The notes beneath the pieces were generated by a model. The model worked only from the letters and a program-made list of their open reading frames with translations, had not been told where the DNA came from and made no database searches. A stretch of 42,465 nucleotides of DNA from Candidatus Cloacimonadota bacterium (GTDB lineage Bacteria; Cloacimonadota; Cloacimonadia; JGIOTU-2), in assembly GCA_030613025.1 (NCBI GenBank), contig JAUWMT010000022.1:1-42465 (forward strand), read 5' to 3'. The number at the start of each line of letters is the position of its first letter. The first letter of the stretch is position 1. The translations under genes were made by a program, and so were the position numbers. Shown here one piece after another: positions 24,814-33,129 of the stretch.

Positions 24814-26991
24814 ATGTCTTCATCCATTCTTAATACGCTGAACGAGAAACAGCGGGAAGCTGTTCTTGCGATCGAAGGTCCGGTGCTTATTCTTGCTGGT
24901 GCAGGTAGTGGAAAAACACGCTGCATAGTACACAGAATTGCCTATCTCATTTCAGAAAAAAAAGTCAGTCCTCACAATATTTTGGCAGTCACTTTTACAA
25001 ATAAAGCTGCAAATGAAATGAAAGAACGTCTGCAGAATCAGTTCAACATAAATATCCGCTACTTATGGGTTGGTACTTTTCACTCAATGTGTGCTCGAAT
25101 ATTAAGAACCGAATCACAGTACTTGCCTGTTACACAGAATTACACAATTTACGATGGCGTTGATCAGCAGCGTATTATGAAAAATGTTCTCAAAGAAATC
25201 AACCTTGCAGAAACGAACTTCCCGATTAAAAAGATACTTCACATCATATCCCAGCAAAAGAATAACCTTGTCGAATATGATGAATTTTCTATTGATGACA
25301 CCTATTATGGAAAATACCTTCAGCAAATTTATGAAGCGTATCAAAGATATCTTATTAGAAATAATGGTGTCGATTTTGACGACCTTCTTCTATATACTGC
25401 CAAACTATTTGAGAATCATAAAGACTTGCTGGAACGTTATCAAGATCGATTCAAATATGTGATGATCGACGAGTATCAGGACACAAATTACGCACAGTAC
25501 CGCTTTGCATATTTGCTTGCGAAAAAGCACAAAAATATCTGTGTGGTCGGTGATGATGATCAATCAATATATAGCTGGCGTGGTGCAAATATCAGAAACA
25601 TTCTTTCTTTTGAAGATGACTATGAGAAACCAAAGATCATTCGTATGACACAGAATTACCGCTCACCGAAACGTGTGCTCTCTGCTGCGAATGAGCTTAT
25701 TTCACGTAATGAATCGCGCCACAAAAAGGAGCTCTGGACAGATAAGGAAGTCGGAAAGGATATTTCATTATATAATACTCAAAATGAGCGCCATGAAGCT
25801 ATAATGGTCTCACAAAAAATAAATGAACTAAATAACACACATAATGTTTCTCTAAAAAATATTGCAATATTTTATCGAACAAATGCTCAGTCCCGTGTAT
25901 TGGAAACTCAGTTCATCAAAGATCACATAGACTATCGGATCGTGGGAGGAGTGAATTTCTTCCAGCGAAAGGAGATCAAAGATATTATCGCATATCTCAG
26001 ACTCATTGCAAATCCAAAGGATAATGAGAGTTTCTTAAGAATAGTGAATTTTCCAAAGCGCGGAATTGGCAAAACGACAATTTCATACCTCTTAGATTTT
26101 GCTGTTGAAAAAAATAGCTCTCTCTTTGATGCAGTTGAAACAGTTGATTCTTGCGAAGCAATATCTTCTTCGGGCAAAGAGCACCTGAAACTCTTCAAAA
26201 AAACAATAGACGGCTTTATTGATATCTCCCAGCAGCTACCGATTAATAAATTAGTCAAACAGGTTATTGATAATACCGAAATATTAGATTTTTATAAACA
26301 TGATGACTCGATAGAAGGCGAAAGCAAAGCAGAGAATATTCGGGAATTTGTTGCCTCGACTGATGAATTTGCTGAGAATTTTATTACTATTCATGATAAA
26401 AAACCATCCCTGCAGGAATATATGCAGAATCTCTCGCTTGTTTCCGACATTGATTATGCAGACACCGACAGAGACGTAGTTTCTCTTATGACAATGCATA
26501 ATGCAAAAGGGCTTGAATTCCCCTATGTGTTCATTGTAGGAGCAGAAGATGGCTTGATCCCGCATAGAAATTCCATGGAATCCCCTGGTGATATTGAAGA
26601 AGAGCGGCGGCTTTTTTATGTTGCGATGACACGGACGATCAAAGAGCTGTTCATATCTTATGCTCAATCACGCAGATATTATGATTCCACAATGTCATCT
26701 TTCCCCTCTCGCTTTCTGAACGACATCAACAAGAACCATTTCCAAATGTTTGATATGACGAATTTCCAGACGAATAATGATTTCACTCCCAAAAGATATA
26801 CTAGCAAAAAGACGTTTGATCTGGGTACACAGGATGATACTTTTAAGGTAGGACAAAGAGTCGAGCATACGAGCTTCGGCAGAGGTCGGATTCTCTCGAT
26901 CAAAAAAGATGGTGAGTTAATTAAGTTGACAATATCTTTCGATTCCGGAGAATTAAAAAAAATAATTTCGGATTATATTAAAGTATTATGA
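24814..26991 (+). CDS. pcrA: ATP-dependent 3'-5' DNA helicase PcrA/UvrD
   Basis: This superfamily 1A helicase acts in nucleotide excision repair, mismatch repair and removal of RecA or stalled forks. Walker A is AGAGSGKT (28-35). Other motifs are FTNKAANEM, GTFHSMCARILR, DEYQD (219-223), GDDDQSIYSWRGA (246-258), QNYRS (280-284) and, near the end, TMHNAKGLEF with VAMTR. The length of 725 residues and a C-terminal Tudor-like domain (GQRVEHTSFGRGRIL) place it with PcrA/UvrD rather than Rep. It starts 1 bp after a lipoprotein gene and overlaps the porV-like gene by 4 bp. A repair helicase between envelope genes is an unusual operon partner. Confidence 0.92.
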   Translation: MSSSILNTLNEKQREAVLAIEGPVLILAGAGSGKTRCIVHRIAYLISEKKVSPHNILAVTFTNKAANEMKERLQNQFNINIRYLWVGTFHSMCARILRTESQYLPVTQNYTIYDGVDQQRIMKNVLKEINLAETNFPIKKILHIISQQKNNLVEYDEFSIDDTYYGKYLQQIYEAYQRYLIRNNGVDFDDLLLYTAKLFENHKDLLERYQDRFKYVMIDEYQDTNYAQYRFAYLLAKKHKNICVVGDDDQSIYSWRGANIRNILSFEDDYEKPKIIRMTQNYRSPKRVLSAANELISRNESRHKKELWTDKEVGKDISLYNTQNERHEAIMVSQKINELNNTHNVSLKNIAIFYRTNAQSRVLETQFIKDHIDYRIVGGVNFFQRKEIKDIIAYLRLIANPKDNESFLRIVNFPKRGIGKTTISYLLDFAVEKNSSLFDAVETVDSCEAISSSGKEHLKLFKKTIDGFIDISQQLPINKLVKQVIDNTEILDFYKHDDSIEGESKAENIREFVASTDEFAENFITIHDKKPSLQEYMQNLSLVSDIDYADTDRDVVSLMTMHNAKGLEFPYVFIVGAEDGLIPHRNSMESPGDIEEERRLFYVAMTRTIKELFISYAQSRRYYDSTMSSFPSRFLNDINKNHFQMFDMTNFQTNNDFTPKRYTSKKTFDLGTQDDTFKVGQRVEHTSFGRGRILSIKKDGELIKLTISFDSGELKKIISDYIKVL

Positions 26992-27950
26992 AAAAAATAA
27001 TTATTCTTCTAATAAGTTGCTTTCTTTTAAGCAGCTTATTGCATGCTGATAAATATGCAGGAGAATTTTTGAATATCGGAGTTGGCGTCAAAGCTCGAGC
27101 ACTTGGAAATGCTTTTGTCGCTCTCGCTGACGATCCTACGGCAGTCTATTGGAACCCTGCAGGAATTTATTATTGTAACAATATTTCTTTCAATATTATG
27201 CATTCTGAGGAATATGCCGGGAATCTAAAATATGATGCGATCAGCGCAATCTATCCCCTCGATGATGCAAAGAAATTTGGTTTTCTTATTACTCGCACAG
27301 GCATTTCTGGAATTCCCCTGACAAAGCTTGAAGATCCCAATGATACTGTTTCAGTTCACAATCCACCTTATGCATATAAATATGTAAGTGATGCTGATTA
27401 TACCGGTTATCTATCATTCAGCTCAAAATTATTTACCGATATCTCCTTTGGTATCACCACAAAACTGATATACAGAACAATTGGAGATATAAAAGCATCG
27501 GGAATTGGACTGGACGCGGGATTTCTTTATAAGATCAATCCAAGTATTCAGGTTGGCTTGAATATTCGTGATGCGATCGGAACCTCGATCTGGTGGAAGA
27601 ACGGTGAAACAGAAACAGTAACACCGAATATTTTGGCAGGTGCAAGTGCGAAATTTGTATTCCCAATAATCAATGTACCTTCACGTTTATTATGTCAAAC
27701 CGATATTTATTTTGAAAACCGTGACCAAGCTGCTCAACTGTCTGTTGGAAAAGCGAGTTTTGACTTTCATGCCGGTATGCTTTTTAACTTTGCTCCCTTC
27801 CTTTCAGTTGCCTGTGGAATTGAAAGAGAGAATCTCACCGCAGGTGCCTTTATTTCCTATAAGAACTATACTCTTCAGTATGCTTTTGAGAATAATCCCG
27901 ACCTGAATAATATCCACAGAATTTCTCTTGGAGTAGAATTCATTAATTAA
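26988..27950 (+). CDS. PorV/PorQ-family outer membrane protein
   Basis: The 320-residue protein has a signal peptide (ending LHADK). Next comes a highly typical segment: GVGVKARALGNAFVALADD, then AVYWNPAGI. This N-terminal signature is shared by PorV/LptO and UPF0164 barrels of the FadL fold. The rest is alternating beta strands. PorV is the outer-membrane shuttle that carries substrates of the type IX secretion system to their attachment site. A protease with a type IX sorting domain is encoded at 36976-38727, consistent with such a system. Whether this copy is PorV, PorQ or another paralogue is open. Confidence 0.82.
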   Translation: MKKIIILLISCFLLSSLLHADKYAGEFLNIGVGVKARALGNAFVALADDPTAVYWNPAGIYYCNNISFNIMHSEEYAGNLKYDAISAIYPLDDAKKFGFLITRTGISGIPLTKLEDPNDTVSVHNPPYAYKYVSDADYTGYLSFSSKLFTDISFGITTKLIYRTIGDIKASGIGLDAGFLYKINPSIQVGLNIRDAIGTSIWWKNGETETVTPNILAGASAKFVFPIINVPSRLLCQTDIYFENRDQAAQLSVGKASFDFHAGMLFNFAPFLSVACGIERENLTAGAFISYKNYTLQYAFENNPDLNNIHRISLGVEFIN

Positions 27951-28041
27951 ATTAATAAAAAATTTGACAAATATTTAAATAAATACAATTTAGTTAATAA
28001 TTAATTTTCATTAATTCAAAATTAGAGAAAATCAAAGTGTG

Positions 28042-28076
28042 ACATGGAATTATGATTATTCAATCATTCTCCATGT
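28042..28076. promoter_or_regulatory. Two-part hairpin upstream of the first outer-membrane paralogue
   Basis: ACATGGA (28042-28048) pairs with TCCATGT (28070-28076), and inside it ATGATT (28052-28057) pairs with AATCAT (28062-28067) around a 4-base loop. It ends 24 bp before the ATG at 28101. A T-tract is missing, so a 5' untranslated stabilising or regulatory stem is more likely than a terminator for the upstream operon. Confidence 0.5.
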
Positions 28077-28100
28077 TATAAAAAAGAAAGGAGATATTTA

Positions 28101-29060
28101 ATGAAAAAAATTGGATTAATACTTATTGGTTTACTTCTATTCAGTTCTTTTTCTTATGCATCAGTTGCTGTCATTGAAAAGATAATTCCAAATTCAAACA
28201 CTTTCAGCTTCTATTACTCATCAAAACGTATTGATAAAGGGGTAGGCTCAGAAAGATTCTGGCATCTCAAATCAACTCGTTTGGGATGGATAGGTGATAA
28301 TTATGATGTGGATTTAGATCTTGCCCCTCTTGTGGCTGGTAATCCCATTTCTATAAAACAAGCTTGGATTAAATTCACCCCATTCAAATTTATGAACATC
28401 TCACTAGGAAAAATTACTTATCCTTTCTGTAATGTATCGAGTAAAACCACAAGCAATATCACCAATTTCCAACCCACATTCTTCGGGGCAGACTGGATGG
28501 TAAAATTCAACGGAAAATTTGATAAACTCCGCTGGTATGCATATTGGGCAGATGGTGGAATTAATGAAGGCATTAGTGCATATGATACACCCTCAACTAT
28601 TGGATTTAGAGGAAAATACTCATTAGCAGGACTCGATGTAGGTGCTTCTATCAGAATCAACGATTGGGATGACGATGATAGAAAATATGATTGGGGCGCA
28701 GACCTTCTATATGAATTAGGAAATATTGCTAAATTTAATTGCCAGGTTTTTAATCTACCTGATGATGATGATAATTCCGATTTAAACTTCTTTTTGATTG
28801 CTTCTTATGAAAAAGGATTTATTCTTCCATTTGCCAAGAAAACTATTCCATATTTGGGTTACTTCTCAAGAAACGGGATAGATGGTAAGGGAGCAAAAGA
28901 ATCTAATATTGTAATTGGTTTAAATATGAAACCGGTTAATAATGCCTTTATAAAGTTGGAATATAATATCGACTCAGCAATTGGTGAGAAAGGAATATTG
29001 AGCACAGATAATCAGAATATTTCAAATGCCCTTTCACTTGAAATCGGATATAGTTTTTAG
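28101..29060 (+). CDS. Outer-membrane porin-like protein, first of a tandem pair
   Basis: The 319-residue protein has a signal peptide (ending FSYAS), is rich in alternating hydrophobic and aromatic strands and ends in Phe (LEIGYSF), all usual for an outer-membrane beta barrel. A strong AAAGGAGA lies before the ATG. It is a paralogue of the next gene: both share YYSSKRI, GVGSERFWHLK, the central ADGGINEGISAYD block and the end DNQNISNALSLE. Acidic patches (DDDDNSD) lie in likely surface loops. I recognise no named family. The upstream hairpin and strong ribosome binding site suggest high expression. Confidence 0.7.
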   Translation: MKKIGLILIGLLLFSSFSYASVAVIEKIIPNSNTFSFYYSSKRIDKGVGSERFWHLKSTRLGWIGDNYDVDLDLAPLVAGNPISIKQAWIKFTPFKFMNISLGKITYPFCNVSSKTTSNITNFQPTFFGADWMVKFNGKFDKLRWYAYWADGGINEGISAYDTPSTIGFRGKYSLAGLDVGASIRINDWDDDDRKYDWGADLLYELGNIAKFNCQVFNLPDDDDNSDLNFFLIASYEKGFILPFAKKTIPYLGYFSRNGIDGKGAKESNIVIGLNMKPVNNAFIKLEYNIDSAIGEKGILSTDNQNISNALSLEIGYSF

Positions 29061-29097
29061 ATGCTAACCTTTATTCAATAAGTTTAAGGAGAAACTA

Positions 29098-30057
29098 ATG
29101 AAAAAAATATTATTAATAACTCTCTTTCTCATGCTCGTAAGCTCATTCCTCGTTGCAAATGAGATCAGTTTCTATTATTCTTCAAAACGAATCGAAAAGG
29201 GTGTTGGTTCAGAAAGATTCTGGCATCTTAAAGACTTTTATTTTGAATGGGAAGGTAAAAATTTTATAACCTCGTTGGACCTTTCTGGGCTTATGGAGAA
29301 CAATCCTAAACTCAGTATCAATGAAGCTTGGATAAAATTCAATTTGTTTACTTCATATTACTCTTATTTCCAAAAATATCAATGGTTCACAGTTGACATG
29401 AAAGTTGGAGATATGGCGTATCCATTCGGGAATGTTTCGAGTAGATCCTCGAAAAATATCAGTATTTTTCACCCACAAACCTTTGATTCTAATTGGATGG
29501 TTAATTTTACCGGTGAACTCTGTTCAAAGTACACTTTCAATGCCTATTGGGCGGATGGTGGAATTAATGAAGGCATTAGCGCATACGATTCACCCTCAAC
29601 TATTGGATTTAGAGGAAAATACTCATTGGCAGGACTTGATGCCGGTGCTTCTTTCAGAATCCGCGATTGGAATGACGATGATAGGTTATATGATTTTGGC
29701 ATAGATATAATTTATTCTATCAAAGATATAGTAAAATTAGATTTTCAAGCCTATAATCTTGATGATGGAGATAATAATACTGATGATATTGATTTCTGGT
29801 TTATTGTAAAACATGTTCAAGGTTTCCAAATCCCTATTATACAAACAATCAGGCCTTATTTTGGTTTTTTCACAAAGCCTGTAAAAAACAGGCATGAGTA
29901 TAATATTATATATGGTATTAATATTATGCCAACAAAAAATACATTTGTAAAATTAGAATACAATTATGACTCAGAAGTTGATGAAAAAGGAATATTGAGT
30001 ATAGATAATCAGAACATTTCAAATGCTTTAAGCCTTGAAGTCGTATTCATGTTTTAA
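29098..30057 (+). CDS. Outer-membrane porin-like protein, second of a tandem pair
   Basis: This 319-residue paralogue of the preceding gene also has a signal peptide (ending LVANE), a ribosome binding site AAGGAGAA, barrel-like strands and a terminal Phe. Similarity is uneven: the first third and the loops differ, while the 108-bp block at 29545-29652 is about 93% identical to 28542-28649. The gene follows after 37 bp and ends in a strong terminator, so the pair is likely a two-gene transcript. The two may be surface-variable versions of one porin; no substrate can be named. Confidence 0.7.
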   Translation: MKKILLITLFLMLVSSFLVANEISFYYSSKRIEKGVGSERFWHLKDFYFEWEGKNFITSLDLSGLMENNPKLSINEAWIKFNLFTSYYSYFQKYQWFTVDMKVGDMAYPFGNVSSRSSKNISIFHPQTFDSNWMVNFTGELCSKYTFNAYWADGGINEGISAYDSPSTIGFRGKYSLAGLDAGASFRIRDWNDDDRLYDFGIDIIYSIKDIVKLDFQAYNLDDGDNNTDDIDFWFIVKHVQGFQIPIIQTIRPYFGFFTKPVKNRHEYNIIYGINIMPTKNTFVKLEYNYDSEVDEKGILSIDNQNISNALSLEVVFMF

Positions 30058-30082
30058 TAAAAAACCAATATATGTTTTTTTA

Positions 30083-30107
30083 CCCCGCCTTTGAGCGGGG
30101 TTTTTTT
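30083..30107 (+). terminator. Strong intrinsic terminator after the paired outer-membrane genes
   Basis: CCCCGC (30083-30088) pairs with GCGGGG (30095-30100) around CTTTGA and is followed by seven T. It lies 25 bp after the stop at 30057 and before the butyrate kinase gene, so it separates two transcription units. Confidence 0.92.
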
Positions 30108-30163
30108 ATTGACCACTTATAAATAATCTTGAGATTTTGGAAAAAAATTTATTCGGAGGATGC

Positions 30164-31240
30164 ATGCCTGATTTTCGTATTCTGGTAATCAATCCCGGCT
30201 CAACTTCGACAAAAATCGCAGTTTTTGATAATGACAAAGAAGTCTTTAAAAAGACACTCAATCACAAACCGGAAGAACTCTCTCCCTTTGAAAAATTGAT
30301 CGGTCAGTTCGAGTTCAGAAAAAATATCGTAGAAGAAGCTCTTGAAGAAAACAATATTCCAGTTGATTCTCTTGATGCAGTTGTAGGTCGTGGAGGATTA
30401 TTGCAACCGGTCCCAAGTGGAATATTCAAGATAAATGATAAAATGCTTGCTGACCTGAAAGACCCATTAATCTGGGGCAGAGTACATGCATCTAATTTAG
30501 GAGCTTTTATTGCAAAATCAGTCGCTGATGAACTCAACATTCCCTGCTTCATAGCTGACCCTATTACTGTCGATGAGATGGAAGATATTGCGAGGATCTC
30601 CGGTGTTCCGGGAATTATCAGGCAAAGTCTTTTTCATGCTCTGAATATTAAATCCATTGCCCGTAAAACCGCAAAGGAACTCAACAAACCTCTCACCGAC
30701 TGTAATTTGATCGGTGTTCATATGGGTGGTGGTATCAGTGTGGCGGCTATCAAAAAAGGAAAAGTTGTGGATGTCAATAATGCACTCCTTGGAATGGGAC
30801 CTTTCTCCCCACAACGCGCTGGCGCACTTCCTCTCATCGGAGTCATTGATATGTGTTTTTCCGGTGAGTACACAAAAACAGAGATTGAGAAAATATTCAC
30901 CAAATCGAGCGGTTTGATGGGATATCTTGGCACAGATAACGATATTGAGATCGAAAAGCAGGTTGGAAAAGGTAATGAAAAATATTGTCAAATCCTCGAA
31001 GCAATGGCTTATCAAGTTTCAAAAGAAATCGGCGCATATGCAACAGTACTAAAAGGTAAAGTTGACGCAATTTACCTTACAGGTGGGCTTGCTTATGACA
31101 AATTCCTTACTGGGTGGATCAAAGAACGGACTTCCTTCATTGCCCAAATTTATATATTCCCGGGTGAAGGTGAAATGGAAGCCCTTGCCTGTGCTGGCTT
31201 GAGAGTACTTACCGGCATCGAGAAAGCAAAAACCTATTAA
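30164..31240 (+). CDS. buk: Butyrate kinase
   Basis: The 358-residue ASKHA-fold kinase interconverts butyryl phosphate and butyrate with ATP, giving ATP in fermentation; some relatives act on branched-chain acids. Motifs: NPGSTSTK at the N-terminus, VGRGGLLQPVPSGIF, GVHMGGGISVAA and NNALLGMGPFSPQRAG. An earlier start at 30137 is possible, but GGAGGA lies just before the ATG at 30164, where the conserved part begins. No phosphate butyryltransferase (ptb) gene is in the window, so the partner may be elsewhere. A degraded copy of this gene's last 36 codons lies at 31764-31874. Confidence 0.92.
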   Translation: MPDFRILVINPGSTSTKIAVFDNDKEVFKKTLNHKPEELSPFEKLIGQFEFRKNIVEEALEENNIPVDSLDAVVGRGGLLQPVPSGIFKINDKMLADLKDPLIWGRVHASNLGAFIAKSVADELNIPCFIADPITVDEMEDIARISGVPGIIRQSLFHALNIKSIARKTAKELNKPLTDCNLIGVHMGGGISVAAIKKGKVVDVNNALLGMGPFSPQRAGALPLIGVIDMCFSGEYTKTEIEKIFTKSSGLMGYLGTDNDIEIEKQVGKGNEKYCQILEAMAYQVSKEIGAYATVLKGKVDAIYLTGGLAYDKFLTGWIKERTSFIAQIYIFPGEGEMEALACAGLRVLTGIEKAKTY

Positions 31241-31257
31241 ACTCCTTAAGAGCAATT

Positions 31258-31668
31258 ATGAAAAAAGTTCTCACTTACGGTACTTACGATCTCCTTCATT
31301 ACGGACACTTTCGCCTTTTGAAAAGGGCAAAAGAGCTTGGGGATCATCTCACTGTGGCAATTTCAACTGATGAATTCAATCTTACAAAGGGAAAGAAATG
31401 CCTTCAACCCTATAAACATCGAGCTGAGATCATCAAAGCAATCAGATATGTCGATGAAGTAATTCCTGAGAATAACTGGGATCAAAAAAATGATGATATC
31501 CGCAAACACAATATTGACATATTTGTCATGGGCTGTGATTGGGAAGGCAAATTCGACTTCCTGAAGGAATACTGTGAAGTGGTCTATCTGAAGAGAACCC
31601 CCGACATTTCCACAACGAAACTGAAAAAGCATATTAATGCAACTAAAAATCATCAAAATGATTATTGA
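31258..31668 (+). CDS. TagD-like glycerol-3-phosphate cytidylyltransferase
   Basis: The 136-residue protein has the cytidylyltransferase nucleotide-binding motif HYGH (14-17) in TYGTYDLLHYGHFRLLKRA, and the second signature RTPDISTT (113-120). VMGCDWEGKFDFL also matches TagD closely. TagD makes CDP-glycerol from CTP and glycerol 3-phosphate, the donor for glycerol-phosphate polymers or decorations. A CDP-glycerol glycerophosphotransferase-like gene lies at 35146, which supports this role. Related enzymes use other alcohol phosphates, so the exact substrate is not certain. The gene begins 17 bp after buk. Confidence 0.82.
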   Translation: MKKVLTYGTYDLLHYGHFRLLKRAKELGDHLTVAISTDEFNLTKGKKCLQPYKHRAEIIKAIRYVDEVIPENNWDQKNDDIRKHNIDIFVMGCDWEGKFDFLKEYCEVVYLKRTPDISTTKLKKHINATKNHQNDY

Positions 31669-31874
31669 ATTTGACTAATTTTCACATTATGAGATTTCTC
31701 TTCTACGCTTTAAAAAAATATTCCATTCCAATCGTACAGCCAATCATAAAATATCTTCAACAAACCGATTTTATTGCACAATGTTTTATTTTTCCTGATA
31801 AAGGCGAAGTGGAAGCCATTGTTGGAGCTGGTCTGAGAGTACTCACCTGTGCCGAGAAAGCAAATATTTATTAG
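31665..31874 (+). pseudogene. Remnant of the 3' end of a second butyrate kinase gene
   Basis: The last 36 codons (31764-31874) match the C-terminus of the intact buk (31130-31240) at 23 of 36 residues, sharing FIAQ, IFP, AGLRVLT, EKA and a final Tyr. The stop falls at the same place. The first part (from a TTG at 31665 or ATG at 31689) shows no clear buk match, and the P-loop and catalytic regions are absent, so it cannot be a working kinase. The divergence from the neighbouring buk suggests an old duplicate or a different buk paralogue that lost its front. Confidence 0.75.
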
Positions 31875-32028
31875 ATTTCCATTATGAATAACTACTGCTT
31901 TTCCTTTGTAAGAAACCGGAATGAGGGCTTAACCTTAACGTTGGTAGATAAACATAATAATACACAACAAAACAGCAAATATATAATAGAGAATTTCAGC
32001 TCTGAAATAATTGGGAAAAGATTTAATA

Positions 32029-33129
32029 ATGAATTCTTCAGTTAAAAATATCCTCATGGTTCAGGATTCTTCTCCCTGTATTAGGACCATAAAAATCGCT
32101 TCAGCCTTGCAATCAAAAGGATTAAATATTTATCTGGCTCATCGAGGTAAAACTCCGGATGAAGTTTATGGTTATGGAAATTCTATATTCGATTCGATTA
32201 CACTATTACCTAAAAGCAAGCTCAAAGAAATAAAAATCATAAAAGAAATAATTACCTCGAAAAGCATCGATTTAATCCATTTTCATAATCAACCTGATAG
32301 ATTAGGAGCCAAACTGATAAAAACAAATTTATCTGTTCCGGTAATTTACGATCAGCACGATTTTATGTCTTTTAAACATCATTTATCAAAGAAAGATAAA
32401 AAATATGAAAGAATCTGTAATGAAAACGCAGATGGAACTGTTTACATTACGGATTCATATAAAAATGAAGTAGCTAAATTTTATTCGTTAATTGATAATA
32501 GCTTAAGTTTTGCAAATTATTTTCCAGCAGAAAGCACTCTACATTCTGAAGATTTTTTACCAAAATTTTCTAAACAGGATAGGAAAACTCATCTCGTTTA
32601 TATCGGTAGAATTTCCGAACATAGAACAGACCACAGGAATATAATTAAAATTTTAAAGAAACTATCTAAAAAGAGATTTATACTTCACATTTATCCCTCA
32701 AGAAATAAAAAATATCGGAAATATCGAAAGATCAAAAATTTGATTATTCATGAAAAACTGCCCTATAAAAAATTGCTTCAAGAAATTTCTCAATATGATT
32801 TCGGTATAACTGTTTTCAATAATGATGTTGCCCCAAAACTACCTCATATCAGGTTTGCTTTCGGAAATAAAACTTATGATTACATTTGTGCGGGAGTTCC
32901 GGTTCTTACTCAAGATTGTCTCGATGAAGTTAAGAATTTCACTCTCTCGAATAATTTTGGTTTTATTTTGGAACATTATGAAAATTATCAAAATATATCA
33001 CAGGAAAATTATTCTCAAATTGTAGAAAATATTTTACAAAATAGAAATTCTTACTCTATGGAAAATCAAATTCAAAGAATGATAGATTTTTATCAGAAAA
33101 CACTGGAGAAATTTCATGCGAAAAAATAA
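32029..33129 (+). CDS. Glycosyltransferase, GT4-like (GT-B fold)
   Basis: The 366-residue protein begins with a GT-B N-terminal domain (ILMVQDSSPCIRTIKIASAL, a substrate-entry loop, then VIYDQHDFMS). It has a C-terminal half with LVYIGRIS and a donor-site-like YDYICAGVPVLTQDCLDE. These features fit GT4-type glycosyltransferases of surface polysaccharide clusters. The donor cannot be named. The frame is open from 32011 (TTG) but the ATG at 32029 has GGGAAAAG before it. It overlaps the next gene by 14 bp. Base composition is very AT-rich with many Lys and Ile, more so than the housekeeping genes. Confidence 0.72.
   Translation: MNSSVKNILMVQDSSPCIRTIKIASALQSKGLNIYLAHRGKTPDEVYGYGNSIFDSITLLPKSKLKEIKIIKEIITSKSIDLIHFHNQPDRLGAKLIKTNLSVPVIYDQHDFMSFKHHLSKKDKKYERICNENADGTVYITDSYKNEVAKFYSLIDNSLSFANYFPAESTLHSEDFLPKFSKQDRKTHLVYIGRISEHRTDHRNIIKILKKLSKKRFILHIYPSRNKKYRKYRKIKNLIIHEKLPYKKLLQEISQYDFGITVFNNDVAPKLPHIRFAFGNKTYDYICAGVPVLTQDCLDEVKNFTLSNNFGFILEHYENYQNISQENYSQIVENILQNRNSYSMENQIQRMIDFYQKTLEKFHAKK

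Noticed and set aside
27964-27989. TTGACA with TACAAT as a promoter of the porin pair
   Set aside because: The spacer is 14 bp, too short for a standard sigma-70 promoter; reported only as a weak possibility.
30160-30162. ATG at 30160 as start of buk
   Set aside because: It is out of frame with the conserved protein; the in-frame ATG at 30164 fits GGAGGA.
31884-32045. 53-codon open frame with an ATG between the buk remnant and the GT4 gene
   Set aside because: It has no ribosome binding site, no recognisable motif, and overlaps the start of the GT4 gene; random frame of this size is expected in AT-rich DNA.
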